A stretch of DNA of 41,161 bases, from positions 1 to 41,161 of the forward strand of contig JAGVOW010000060.1 of assembly GCA_020052515.1 (NCBI GenBank), read 5' to 3'. A program made the translations under genes and the position numbers. Position 1 is the stretch's first letter. Every line of letters starts with the position of its first letter. Under the pieces are notes generated by a model. The model saw nothing but the letters and a program-made list of their open reading frames with translations, was not told where the DNA came from and searched no databases. This stretch comes from Brevinematales bacterium (GTDB taxonomy: Bacteria > Spirochaetota > Brevinematia > Brevinematales > JAOACQ01). Positions 25,744 to 34,528 of the stretch are shown here, piece after piece.

Positions 25744-25777
25744 GCCCCCTCACACCTTTAAGGGGGGTGGAGGGGGC
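25744..25777. repeat. Imperfect GC-rich palindrome between nifI2 and nifD
   Basis: GCCCCCT at one end and AGGGGGC at the other, with an inner CACACCTTTAAGGGGGGTGG. It fills almost the whole gap between the nifI2 stop and the nifD ribosome site. It could attenuate or protect the message, giving different levels of NifH/NifI and NifDK, or be a relic of the GC-rich repeat families seen elsewhere. Confidence 0.6.
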
Positions 25778-25784
25778 GTTTAAA

Positions 25785-26165
25785 TTATATTTCATCCAGG
25801 GTTCCATCTCCTTCTTCACCTGTCCTGACACGAACAGATTCCAACACAGGCAGGACAAAGATTTTACCATCGCCCGCCTTCCCGGTCTGATTCGTGTTAA
25901 TGATCGTATCTATTGTTTTCTTGACCAGTTTGTCCGGCAAGATAATGCTGATGATCCTCTTGGGAATCAGCCTCTGTGAATTACCGAGCTGGGAGATCGC
26001 TTCTTCGTAACCCTGTTCGACTCCTTTCAGGACGGAAAAATCTACCAATCCCTTTCCTCTTCCCAGGCAATCCTTCGCGTGCAGAGAAGATATTCCAGCG
26101 TCGGACAGAGCTTTCTTTGTCGCGTTCATCTGATTCATCCGGATGATCGCCATCACTTCTTTCAT
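25785..26165 (-). CDS. nifI2: Nitrogen regulatory PII-like protein NifI2
   Basis: A 126-residue member of the PII family. With NifI1 it binds NifDK and blocks it when 2-oxoglutarate is low (fixed nitrogen is plentiful), as shown for methanogens. The sequence MKEVMAIIRMNQMNATKKALSDAGI and the C-terminal GKAGDGKIFVLPV are PII landmarks. The T-loop region (about 36-66) lacks the GlnB uridylylated tyrosine context. Its location between nifH and nifD identifies it as NifI2. It overlaps nifI1 by ATGA. Confidence 0.93.
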   Translation of the reverse strand: MKEVMAIIRMNQMNATKKALSDAGISSLHAKDCLGRGKGLVDFSVLKGVEQGYEEAISQLGNSQRLIPKRIISIILPDKLVKKTIDTIINTNQTGKAGDGKIFVLPVLESVRVRTGEEGDGTLDEI

Positions 26166-26515
26166 ATTTTGACCTCCTCCGGCCCGGCCGTACTTTCTTT
26201 CACTCCGGAGCTGACCGTATAAACTTCCAGCACGGGCGAAACAAAAATCTTACCGTCGCCGAAAGCCCCTTTTTCACCGGTCCTGGCCGATTGGATAATA
26301 GTCTTAACAACCAGGTCTTTATCGTTGTCCGGCACGACAATCAACAGTAGTTCCTTTGGGATTTCATCATAAGTAATGTCCCCGATTTTGATACCGCGCT
26401 GTTTACCACGCCCGGCTACACTCATTTTTGTAACAGCCGGAAACCCTTCCGCCATCAATGTCTCCATAACAAAGTCTACCTTTTCAGGCCTAACAATCGC
26501 TCTTATCATTAACAT
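26162..26515 (-). CDS. nifI1: Nitrogen regulatory PII-like protein NifI1
   Basis: A 117-residue PII-family partner of NifI2 in reversible nitrogenase switch-off. MIRAIVRPEKVDFVMETLMAEGFPAVTKMSVAGRGKQRGI is the NifI1-type N-terminus with the G-x-G-K-Q-x-G T-loop entry, and GEKGAFGDGKIFVSPV is the PII C-loop. GGAGG lies eight bases before ATG 26515. The 53-bp gap to nifH holds no gene or clear hairpin. Confidence 0.93.
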   Translation of the reverse strand: MLMIRAIVRPEKVDFVMETLMAEGFPAVTKMSVAGRGKQRGIKIGDITYDEIPKELLLIVVPDNDKDLVVKTIIQSARTGEKGAFGDGKIFVSPVLEVYTVSSGVKESTAGPEEVKI

Positions 26516-26568
26516 ATCTAAGCCTCCTAATCATTCCGGTCATTGAGCAAATTCGAAATCCGCTAAAA

Positions 26569-27405
<837 letters not shown>

Positions 27406-27430
27406 TTATCTTATTAGTAGAATCTGCTTC

Positions 27431-27458
27431 TCTATATCAAGAATCGTACCATAAGCAA
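27431..27458 (-). promoter_or_regulatory. Candidate nifH operon promoter
   Basis: Minus strand TTGCTT, 16-bp spacer, TATAGA, about 35 bp before the start codon. The same TTGC also forms a good -12 half of a sigma54 site, but the -24 position reads TGCC instead of TGGC. The assignment is uncertain; a sigma54 site with a degraded -24 is the alternative. Confidence 0.35.
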
Positions 27459-27560
27459 AAAAAAAGGCATTTTTAGAAAAATCAAAATATAATCCATTTT
27501 ATAATATAGAATTAAAAAATAAAAAAACTTCCTTCCTTTGAATTGCAATCAAAGATATCC

Positions 27561-27605
27561 CTACATTTTGGTAGGATTACATAGAAAAGAACTACAAAAT
27601 GGTAA
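27561..27605. promoter_or_regulatory. Two tandem dyads, candidate regulator sites
   Basis: CTACATTTTGGTAG (27561-27574, a perfect CTAC-N6-GTAG dyad) and CTACAAAATGGTAA (27592-27605, one mismatch in the dyad), 31 bp apart, or about three helical turns. They lie about 170-210 bp before nifH, a distance suited to an enhancer-binding protein, and about 50-120 bp upstream of the promoter of the divergent GGDEF gene. The rest of the ~350-bp intergenic stretch 27394-27746 is AT-rich, with only the promoters listed here. Confidence 0.5.
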
Positions 27606-27653
27606 TGTCCTGCCAGACTATAGAAAACGAACCCCATCACAATCAAATTCCCC

Positions 27654-27682
27654 TTGCATTATTATCAAGCAAAATATATAAT
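27654..27682 (+). promoter_or_regulatory. Sigma70-type promoter for the GGDEF/receiver genes
   Basis: TTGCAT, 17-bp spacer, TATAAT, with a leader of about 57 bases before ATG 27747. It is divergent from nifH. Confidence 0.65.
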
Positions 27683-27746
27683 ATCCTTATTGTTTACTCA
27701 CCGTTTTTTTACAATCGAGGACTCAAAGGCTCTGCCTGGAGGTAGT

Positions 27747-28586
27747 ATGTTTTGTGAAAATAATTCTTACCAAAAGAAGATTTCTATTAAAAAAATTGTA
27801 TCATTAGTAGTTGGATTTGCTACGGTTGTGGCAATAGATAGAATAGACTTCTCCATGCATTCCGACCTTTCTCTATTTATTCTTTACTTCATACCTATTA
27901 TCGCGGTCACTTTGTACGCCGGGAAGTGGGCAGGACTCATCTTATCTATTCTTTCTGTTCTGCTTTTTTCCTTTAATCATTTTCCGCATTATCCGATTTC
28001 AAGTCCTCAAAGCTGGAATTTAATTTCAGATATTATTTTATTGTTTGCCCTATTCTTCATATTAACCAGATATTTAAAAGAAAGAGAGCTACAGAAACAA
28101 GACATTCTGACTAAAATAGGCAATAGAAAGCGGTTTGTCGAACTGATAAACTTTGAGATCAATCGATCAACGCGATACAGACACCCCTTTACTATTGTAT
28201 ATATTGAAATTGATAATTTTAAAAATGTAAATCAGGTGCTGGGACACCTGGGTGCGGATTCCCTTTTAATCGCTGTGGCCAATACTATTCAAAAAAATAT
28301 TAGGAATAGCGATAGTGTAACCAGAACCGGGGACCATGAATTTGCCATCCTCTTTCCAGAAACTAATAATGAGGTTTTTGTCCAGATCATCAATAAAATA
28401 AAAAGTCTCTTGTTGGAATTAGATGTAGTTAAAAGCAACGCATGGGATGTTTCTTTCAGTATTGGGTGTGTGACATTTTTGAAAGCTCCGGCTACCATTG
28501 ACGAGATGATCAATAAAGTAAACTCAGTCATAGACTCGATTCAAAGCAGCGGAAAGAATTCCATCTGCTTTGAGACCGTAGAATAA
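27747..28586 (+). CDS. Membrane protein with degenerate GGDEF domain
   Basis: A 279-residue protein. Residues about 15-110 hold three to four membrane helices (IVSLVVGFATVVAI, LSLFILYFIPIIAVTLYAG, WAGLILSILSVLLFSF, ISDIILLFALFFIL), and the rest is a GGDEF fold (ILTKIGNRKRF to the end). The signature, normally R-Y-GGDEF, reads R-T-G-D-H-E-F. The first metal ligand motif is EIDNFKNVNQ rather than D-x-D-x-F-K-x-x-N-D. It is therefore unlikely to make cyclic di-GMP, and may bind nucleotide or act as a sensor. ATG 27747 has GGAGG five bases upstream; the frame is open further, but those codons overlap the promoter. It is followed by a receiver gene. Confidence 0.8.
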   Translation: MFCENNSYQKKISIKKIVSLVVGFATVVAIDRIDFSMHSDLSLFILYFIPIIAVTLYAGKWAGLILSILSVLLFSFNHFPHYPISSPQSWNLISDIILLFALFFILTRYLKERELQKQDILTKIGNRKRFVELINFEINRSTRYRHPFTIVYIEIDNFKNVNQVLGHLGADSLLIAVANTIQKNIRNSDSVTRTGDHEFAILFPETNNEVFVQIINKIKSLLLELDVVKSNAWDVSFSIGCVTFLKAPATIDEMINKVNSVIDSIQSSGKNSICFETVE

Positions 28587-28613
28587 TATAAGATTCTAGC
28601 GGAGAGAACTTTT

Positions 28614-29081
28614 ATGGCTTTAATAGAGCGGAACCTTGCATTGGGACTGAACAAAAACAACAACCATTATTACACAGTAATGCTGGTAGATGATTCATCA
28701 GTAGTCCGGATGGTTTTGAAACGGATTCTTCTTGCAGAAAGTTTTGAGATAGTAATGGAAGCTGAAAACGGCAAAGTTGCAATTGAGAAACTCAAAAAAG
28801 CTGATAAAACACCAGATTTTCTTTTAATCGACAAGGAAATGCCGTTGATGGACGGTCTATCCGCTATAAAGGAAATTCATCCCGCTTACCCGGAATTAAA
28901 AATCATTATGTTTACCGGAGCCAGCGATAAAGAAACTGTTAAAAACGCAATTAATTTAGGCATATCCGGTTATGTTGTCAAACCAGAAGGGGGCAATCCC
29001 TTTGACCGCAGAGAACTATTGACCAGGATTGCAAAAATACTGGGCCGGGCGGACTACTGCGACAGATATATCAACGAATAG
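28614..29081 (+). CDS. CheY-like single-domain response regulator
   Basis: A 155-residue receiver with no output domain. Acid pocket in VMLVDDSSVVR, phospho-acceptor aspartate in FLLIDKEMPLMDG, the switch threonine in IMFTGASD and the lysine in GYVVKPEGG are all present. A 20-residue N-terminal extension and a short C-terminal tail (RADYCDRYINE) flank it. GGAGAG supports the start, 27 bp after the GGDEF gene, so the two are probably cotranscribed and may act together. No histidine kinase is nearby. Confidence 0.87.
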   Translation: MALIERNLALGLNKNNNHYYTVMLVDDSSVVRMVLKRILLAESFEIVMEAENGKVAIEKLKKADKTPDFLLIDKEMPLMDGLSAIKEIHPAYPELKIIMFTGASDKETVKNAINLGISGYVVKPEGGNPFDRRELLTRIAKILGRADYCDRYINE

Positions 29082-29101
29082 AATTGTTTTTTTAAACAAA
29101 T

Positions 29102-29130
29102 TTGACAAATGGATAAAGTTTATTTAAAAT
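29102..29130 (+). promoter_or_regulatory. Sigma70 promoter for the first GH26 gene
   Basis: TTGACA, 17-bp spacer, TAAAAT, with a leader of about 32 bases. A short AT-rich hairpin with a T-run just upstream (about 29083-29102) may end the receiver transcript. Confidence 0.7.
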
Positions 29131-29168
29131 ATCTTAAACGTTTCAGTAAAAAAGAAAAGGAGAAAAAT

Positions 29169-31478
29169 ATGATTTTTAAAGAACGAATTTTAAAGCCGGT
29201 TTTTAAATTTTTACTCTTTGTGTTCGCTGGAACTTTCATTTGTTTCTTTACCGCTTTTTCGGAAACTCAAAAATTTGAATCTCTAAAATTGGATAACTTT
29301 GGGACTCAAAAAATGGAAGTAGAACAGCTCCAGGCAAAGTGGATATTTGAAAACGACTCAGCGAATCATGGCAATTCAAAAGGAAATTTATCCTTTACTA
29401 ATGGTCACCAAGAGAACACCCAGGCCCTACTTCTTCGCTATGAACTGGGGCCAGCTTTGAATTACCGGTACGTCATAGTAAAATTGCCTTTCTTAAGCGC
29501 AAAAGATTTTTCAAAGTATAAACAGATCAAATTCTGGATGAAAGGCAGCGGCAGTAAAGTCAAAATTTGTATTGGATGCGAAGATGTAAAGGATTATGAT
29601 TATCACAATTATATAATTGCTTCGCCCAATAGTGGATGGAAAGAATATGGGGTACCATTATCAATGTTTAAACAGGACGGTTGGGGAAAGCCAAAAGGCT
29701 TAGATTTAACAAAAATCACTTTGATTCAATTACAAACCGGCTCTATGGAATCCGGAGAAAAAGGCGAATTTGCCATAGACAACATTGAACTTATTTCCGC
29801 GACAACCGAAGATCAGCTTTTGAATTTAGAAGGTTTTAAAGAACATAAGATTGTGAACCTGGACCAACAGGCCAGAGGCTGTTTTCTAGGCGTATTTGCC
29901 GAGAATTTTCAGAGAGACATTCCAAAAATTCATAAATTGGAGTCAATGACCGGGAAAAAATTTGCGCAAATCATGTGGTATCAGGACTTTACAAAGGAAT
30001 TTCCATTGGACGACTGCCAGAAACTCATTAAAAATGGCTATGTTCCCCATATTACCTGGGAGCCATGGTTTGCGGGAAACACCAACAGCATCAATTTAGA
30101 AAAAATCCTCTCCGGCCAGTGGGATCATTATATCAAAAACTGGGCAATCGCCTCAAAGAAATTAAAACAACCTTTTTTTCTGCGCTTTGGGCATGAATTT
30201 AACGGGAATTGGTACCCTTGGTCCATTCCACAAAACGATATGCAGGCGGCAAAATACATCCGGGCATACCGCTATGTGCACAATATTTTCCAAAAAGAGG
30301 GTGCTAAAAATGCCCAATGGATATGGTGCCCCTACAACGATACCATCCCCAACCATCCCAGCAACAATCTTTTTCTCGCTTATCCAGGTAATGATTATGT
30401 AGATTGGATCGGCATCGATGGGTACAATTTTGGCCAGCAAACCGGGTTTAATTATGGCTGGAATAGCTTTGACGATTTGTTTTCCGCTATTTACACCGCT
30501 ATTGTGCAAAAGATTACTAATAAGCCTATTATGCTGGCGGAATTCGCCTCTGGTTCAGTCGGCGGCAATAAAGAGGCCTGGATCCGGGAAATGGGAGAAT
30601 CTCTGCCGCTAAAATACCCCGCTATAAAATCCATTGTGTGGTTCAATATTAACAAGGAAACGGATTGGAGGATAGAAGAAAGCGCCCAAATCGCAAACGC
30701 TTTCTATGAAGCTGTTTCCAATAATTATTTTCTCACTTCGGACAAAAATTTGCTCAAAGCAAAGGATCAAATAAGCTCCGAAAGACAATCTTACCTGTAT
30801 GCCCTCCCGACTTTAAATCCATTCTGGAATAAGGCTGTTTTATCCATATCTAGATTAACAAAAACCATTAACATCGACGCAGATTTATCCGACTGGGATA
30901 ATATTCCAGTAAGCATTGACCTGAACAAAAATAACGCTGTCGGAGGAGCATCGCTTCCCTGGAACGGCGATGCCGATTTCCGGGCAAAGATAAAAATGGC
31001 AGCCGACTCGGAAGCCCTCTATATTGCCTGCGATGTTTCAGATGATTACCCAATGGTCAATCCCTATCAGGAAGAAGAAGCCTGGAAAGGAGATTGCCTT
31101 GAAATTGTCTTTGGCGCAAATCCAAAATCCGAACTAGACCGGATTTCTCTTGATCCCTCTGACTATCAAATTCTGGCCAGCACCGGGGACGAAAAATCCG
31201 GCAAACCTCCTTTTATCTGGAATTATTACCAGAAAAAAAATGGACTGGGAACAGTTCAGACAAAAAAGACAAAAACCGGCACTATTTTGGAGATGAAGCT
31301 CCTTTTTTCTTCGTTTGGTAAATTTTCTCCCTCAAAAAAAACAAAGTACGGGTTTGATCTCGCCTTTGACGACGCTGATCTAAAGGGGGAAAGGGATAAA
31401 CAGATTATCTGGACAGGCAAGAAAGATTTCTACAAGAATCCAGGCGTATGGGGATTAATTCAATTTGAGAGTAAATAG
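29169..31478 (+). CDS. Secreted multidomain GH26 glycoside hydrolase (beta-mannanase-like) with two carbohydrate-binding modules
   Basis: A 769-residue exported enzyme. The signal peptide (hydrophobic residues about 12-30) is followed by an N-terminal jelly-roll module (about 35-215, QIKFWMKGSGSKVKICIG, GEFAIDNIELI) resembling CBM11/CIA30-type domains. The GH26 catalytic domain (about 235-525) follows, with the acid/base Glu343 in RFGHEFNGNWYPW and the nucleophile Glu458 in IMLAEFAS. A C-terminal CBM9-like module (about 565-769, NIDADLSDWDNIP, ALYIACDVSDD) completes it. The likely substrate is beta-1,4-mannan or a related hemicellulose, but GH26 also includes beta-1,3-xylanases and lichenases. 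ATG 29169 is preceded by AGGAG; an earlier ATG at 29109 overlaps the promoter. Confidence 0.87.
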   Translation: MIFKERILKPVFKFLLFVFAGTFICFFTAFSETQKFESLKLDNFGTQKMEVEQLQAKWIFENDSANHGNSKGNLSFTNGHQENTQALLLRYELGPALNYRYVIVKLPFLSAKDFSKYKQIKFWMKGSGSKVKICIGCEDVKDYDYHNYIIASPNSGWKEYGVPLSMFKQDGWGKPKGLDLTKITLIQLQTGSMESGEKGEFAIDNIELISATTEDQLLNLEGFKEHKIVNLDQQARGCFLGVFAENFQRDIPKIHKLESMTGKKFAQIMWYQDFTKEFPLDDCQKLIKNGYVPHITWEPWFAGNTNSINLEKILSGQWDHYIKNWAIASKKLKQPFFLRFGHEFNGNWYPWSIPQNDMQAAKYIRAYRYVHNIFQKEGAKNAQWIWCPYNDTIPNHPSNNLFLAYPGNDYVDWIGIDGYNFGQQTGFNYGWNSFDDLFSAIYTAIVQKITNKPIMLAEFASGSVGGNKEAWIREMGESLPLKYPAIKSIVWFNINKETDWRIEESAQIANAFYEAVSNNYFLTSDKNLLKAKDQISSERQSYLYALPTLNPFWNKAVLSISRLTKTINIDADLSDWDNIPVSIDLNKNNAVGGASLPWNGDADFRAKIKMAADSEALYIACDVSDDYPMVNPYQEEEAWKGDCLEIVFGANPKSELDRISLDPSDYQILASTGDEKSGKPPFIWNYYQKKNGLGTVQTKKTKTGTILEMKLLFSSFGKFSPSKKTKYGFDLAFDDADLKGERDKQIIWTGKKDFYKNPGVWGLIQFESK

Positions 31479-31500
31479 AAAAAAACAATATGAAAGTAGG

Positions 31501-31529
31501 TTGATTTATCAAAAAAAGTTTGCTATAAT
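31501..31529 (+). promoter_or_regulatory. Sigma70 promoter (extended -10) for the second GH26 gene
   Basis: TTGATT, 17-bp spacer, TATAAT, with TG one base before the -10 hexamer (TGCTATAAT). Leader about 49 bases. The second GH26 gene can therefore be transcribed independently. Confidence 0.75.
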
Positions 31530-31584
31530 AATTTAGATAGAAAATAAATTGTAGAAAGACATCTAATCGGCCGGGAGGATAAAG

Positions 31585-32586
31585 ATGAAGAGACATTTAG
31601 GCATAGTTTTCGTTGTTCTTTGCTTTTTACTGAACATTGGATGGAGCGCAGGAGAAAGCGCTTTGAAGAAAAGTGTTATTCCTAAGAACGGTTGTTACAC
31701 AGGAGTTTATATTGAAAGTCAATTTATTAAAGACTTTGAAGATATGGTCGGAAAGAAAATTACCATCGTTATGAACTACTCTCATATCAATACAGGAACG
31801 GAAGATTTGCCTGTTTCTCTGATGAACGCCCTATGGAAACTTGGCCATTATTCTATGTTCACACTGCAGCCGGAAACCTGGACCTTGCAAGAAATAATAG
31901 ACGGCAAATATAATACTTTCATCAAAAAAGTCGCTAAGCAATCCGCTGAATTCGGCAAGCCTTTATTCTTGAGATGGATGCATGAAATGAATGGAAACTG
32001 GTACATCTGGAGTGGCGAGAAAAATGGCGCTGGAAAGCTCGATGGTTATGGCGATCCAAAAAAACCTGATGGCCCGGAAAGATATGTGGACGCATGGCGT
32101 CACATTTATAAAATTTTTGAGAAAGAAGGCGCCAAAAACGTGATCTGGGTATGGTGCCCTAATGATGAAACTCATCTGGGCGAATGGAACAACTTTGAAA
32201 ATTATTATCCGGGTGATGAATATGTAGACTGGCTTGGCATTGATAGTTACAATTGGGGAACCACGTCTGTTATTCCAGGTTCAAGATGGAAAAGTTTTTC
32301 AGAAATGTTTAGTCCTCTCTATTCAAGAATGGAAGCTATTAACAAGGATAAACCATTTATGATAGGGGAGTTCGCTACTACAGAAACCGGCGGCAGTAAG
32401 CCGGATTGGATCAAAGACGCTTTTGTACAGATGAAAAAGAAATTTCCCCGATTTAAAGCTTTTATCTGGTTCAGCATTTATAAAGAAACTGACTGGAATC
32501 TGGATTCAAGCGAAGAGAGTTTAGACGCGTTTTATGACGCGATGAAAAACCCTTACTATCTGGGCCATATTAATGGGGTGAAATAA
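31585..32586 (+). CDS. Secreted single-domain GH26 glycoside hydrolase
   Basis: A 333-residue exported enzyme with a signal peptide (residues 1-22) directly followed by a GH26 domain. Acid/base Glu134 lies in RWMHEMNGNWYIW and nucleophile Glu262 in MIGEFATT. IWVWCPNDE, YVDWLGIDSYNWG and AFIWFSIYKETDWN align block by block with the first enzyme (IWCPYND, YVDWIGIDGYNFG, IVWFNINKETDWR), so the two are paralogues. It lacks binding modules, suggesting it acts on soluble oligomers released by the larger enzyme (inference). GGGAGG sets the start. Confidence 0.88.
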   Translation: MKRHLGIVFVVLCFLLNIGWSAGESALKKSVIPKNGCYTGVYIESQFIKDFEDMVGKKITIVMNYSHINTGTEDLPVSLMNALWKLGHYSMFTLQPETWTLQEIIDGKYNTFIKKVAKQSAEFGKPLFLRWMHEMNGNWYIWSGEKNGAGKLDGYGDPKKPDGPERYVDAWRHIYKIFEKEGAKNVIWVWCPNDETHLGEWNNFENYYPGDEYVDWLGIDSYNWGTTSVIPGSRWKSFSEMFSPLYSRMEAINKDKPFMIGEFATTETGGSKPDWIKDAFVQMKKKFPRFKAFIWFSIYKETDWNLDSSEESLDAFYDAMKNPYYLGHINGVK

Positions 32587-32595
32587 GATTACCTA

Positions 32596-32627
32596 AATAG
32601 GCGCGGTTAATTAACCGCGCCTATTTT
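32596..32627. terminator. Bidirectional terminator between convergent GH26 and ribE
   Basis: A perfect 32-bp palindrome, AAATAGGCGCGGTTAA plus its complement, flanked by A and T runs, so it fits an intrinsic terminator in both directions. The central 28 bp (32598-32625) are identical to the ruvC/miaB terminator. Confidence 0.85.
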
Positions 32628-32641
32628 CAATCTACAGAAAT

Positions 32642-33265
32642 CTACTGAAAAATCTCCTCAAATTTCGCGTTCCTTTCTTTAGAAAACTTAAAAGAATATT
32701 TTGCAAACACATTGATTTCAATATTAACAGAGTTGCCTTCTTTTTTCTTTGAAAGGGCTGTGTTTTCAACTGTTTCCGGAATCACAGCAACCTGGAAGGA
32801 CCCATCACTGATATTAAAAAGCGTCAAGCTGACACCATCAATCGCTATAGAATCTTTTTCTACCAGATACCGAACCAGGCTATTTTCCGCCGTAAAACGG
32901 TACAGGTAAGCCTCTCCCTTTCTCTGAATGGAAGAAATCCGCCCAACTCCATCCACATGCCCTTGAACCAGATGGCCATCCAGAAAAGATCCTATGGTCA
33001 AAGGGAGTTCTAGATTAACAAAGTCTCCTGAAGAAAGCTCGTTTAGATTAGTTTTTTTCAAAGTCTCAAAACTGGAAAATACCGAAAATTGTTTTGTGTC
33101 AAATTCTTCCACCGTGTGGCAAGAGCCGTTAATCGCAACACTGGTGATACTCTTTTCCAGCCGCGACAAAATTCCGGAGTCCGCCTTTATTTGAAGCCGC
33201 TTGCCGCCTGGAACAGTCTGAAGTTTCATTACCTCTCCAAGATAGCGTATGATCCCTGTAAACAT
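32642..33265 (-). CDS. ribE: Riboflavin synthase, alpha chain
   Basis: Converts two 6,7-dimethyl-8-ribityllumazine molecules to riboflavin. Two homologous lumazine-binding halves: MFTGIIRYLGEV with INGSCHTV, and SIAIDGVSLTLFNISDG in the second. GSFLDGHLVQGHVDGVG is the diagnostic linker. The first half reads NGSCHTV where NGVCLTV is usual, a mild change in the substrate pocket. Start at ATG 33265 gives the canonical MFTGI; a longer frame from 33286 overlaps the upstream gene. 207 residues is typical. No ribD, ribBA or ribH are nearby. Confidence 0.92.
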   Translation of the reverse strand: MFTGIIRYLGEVMKLQTVPGGKRLQIKADSGILSRLEKSITSVAINGSCHTVEEFDTKQFSVFSSFETLKKTNLNELSSGDFVNLELPLTIGSFLDGHLVQGHVDGVGRISSIQRKGEAYLYRFTAENSLVRYLVEKDSIAIDGVSLTLFNISDGSFQVAVIPETVENTALSKKKEGNSVNIEINVFAKYSFKFSKERNAKFEEIFQ

Positions 33266-33273
33266 TTTTTCCC

Positions 33274-33831
33274 TCACTTTACCCAATTCACTTTTACACG
33301 CGCAAACTCCATCTCTTCCATTTCATGCGTAAAACTTTTCAAAATACTCTTGCCAAAATCCTCTGGATCGGCCCCTATTTCTTCCAAACATGAAACAGGA
33401 ATAGGCGTACCAGTATTTTTAATGTTCAATGCGCAATGAATCATTTTAGAAATGGGACTGGCTGTCGCAATTGATACAGACAGTTTGCGTTCTTCATAAT
33501 ACAAATCATCCCCATCCCTCTTAATTAGCAATTTTCCCATTCTTAAATTAAGCTCATCAGCAATTTTGCTCATCAAAAGCCTCTGGAGAAAAACCATGCT
33601 TAAAAGATCTCCTTGAAAAAGTTCCACAATAAAATGCAGCATTAAATCAGAAGAAATAGGCTCTTTGGCAATGATATCCTCAATATCCACCAGCTCTGTC
33701 AGAAGAACTTTTGCCGAGCCGATAAAGCCGACTATACTATCGCCGGCAATTTGAAAATTCCGATAAGCAAAATGAGAAGAGAGCTGCGTTCCATCATAGG
33801 TAATTTTATTTTCTGCCCAGAAAGACTTCAT
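33274..33831 (-). CDS. DUF366-like protein coupled to queC
   Basis: A 185-residue cytoplasmic protein. The segments SSDLMLHFIVELFQGDLLSMVFLQRLL and LSVSIATASPISKMIHCALNIKNTGTPIPVSCLEEIG resemble the uncharacterised DUF366 family, as I recall it. ATG 33831 overlaps the queC stop as ATGA, so the two are translationally coupled, which suggests a task linked to 7-deazaguanine metabolism. No known catalytic motif is recognised. The family assignment is from memory and should be treated as moderate. Confidence 0.6.
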   Translation of the reverse strand: MKSFWAENKITYDGTQLSSHFAYRNFQIAGDSIVGFIGSAKVLLTELVDIEDIIAKEPISSDLMLHFIVELFQGDLLSMVFLQRLLMSKIADELNLRMGKLLIKRDGDDLYYEERKLSVSIATASPISKMIHCALNIKNTGTPIPVSCLEEIGADPEDFGKSILKSFTHEMEEMEFARVKVNWVK

Positions 33832-34520
33832 TTTATACCCCAAACATTCATTTTCCTGAACTCATCCAGAAAATCGTTTCGAGAAAGAGCTCTTTTCAAC
33901 CGCCGGCAAGATTCGCATTCCCCGCACATCTCTTTTCTACCCCAGTAGCAGCTCCAGACAAACTCAAAAGGCGCTTCTGTTTTCCTTCCAAAGTCAACAA
34001 TCTGCGCTTTATCCATAGCAATCGTATAGCTCAAGACTTCCGGGTGATAAAGCGTGGAATACTTCAACGAAGCGTTGATTTTTTCAATAAATTCAGGCGT
34101 ATTGTCTGGAAAAGTAGCACCTTCCTCTTTATTGAAACCTGTAACAATAAAATCAATGCCCAATTTATCCGCGTAGGCTGCGGCAATATTGATCAAAACA
34201 CCATTCCGGTTGGGCACCCAGACTGCCTTTGCCGTGTCTAAAGAATAATTCCTGTCAGACAATTTGTTCTCATCAAACACCGGGATATTGCCCTTTGAAA
34301 GGCCTGTATCTAAAAACGAAAGATAAGGAAGCTCTATAAATTCGACTGGAATATGGTATTTTTCGGAAATCTTTTGAGCGGCTGACCTTTCCTTTGGCCA
34401 GGATTTCTGGCCATAATCAAAGGTTAAAACAAGAGAAACTTCCGTTTCATCGAGCGCTTTTTTGAAATTAACCACTGAGTCCAGGCCTCCGGACAGGAGA
34501 ACAATAGATTTTTTTTTCAT
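33828..34520 (-). CDS. queC: 7-cyano-7-deazaguanine (preQ0) synthase
   Basis: ATP-dependent enzyme turning 7-carboxy-7-deazaguanine into preQ0, a precursor of queuosine in tRNA. PP-loop SGGLDS (10-15), FDYGQKSWPKE, the VPNRNGVLINIAAAYAD segment and the C-terminal zinc site SCYWGRKEMCGECESCRR (four cysteines) are all in place. 230 residues is normal. queD, queE and queF are not in the window. Confidence 0.95.
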   Translation of the reverse strand: MKKKSIVLLSGGLDSVVNFKKALDETEVSLVLTFDYGQKSWPKERSAAQKISEKYHIPVEFIELPYLSFLDTGLSKGNIPVFDENKLSDRNYSLDTAKAVWVPNRNGVLINIAAAYADKLGIDFIVTGFNKEEGATFPDNTPEFIEKINASLKYSTLYHPEVLSYTIAMDKAQIVDFGRKTEAPFEFVWSCYWGRKEMCGECESCRRLKRALSRNDFLDEFRKMNVWGIK

Positions 34521-34528
34521 ATTAATTA

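Noticed and set aside
27453-27470. Possible sigma54 promoter for nifH (minus strand TGCC, T-run, TTGCT)
   Set aside because: The -12 half fits and spacing is right, but the nearly invariant GG of the -24 element reads GC and the rest is a T-run. Kept only as an alternative to the weak sigma70-like site.
27420-27720. NifA upstream activator site TGT-N10-ACA upstream of nifH
   Set aside because: Each TGT in the interval was checked; none is followed by ACA after ten bases.
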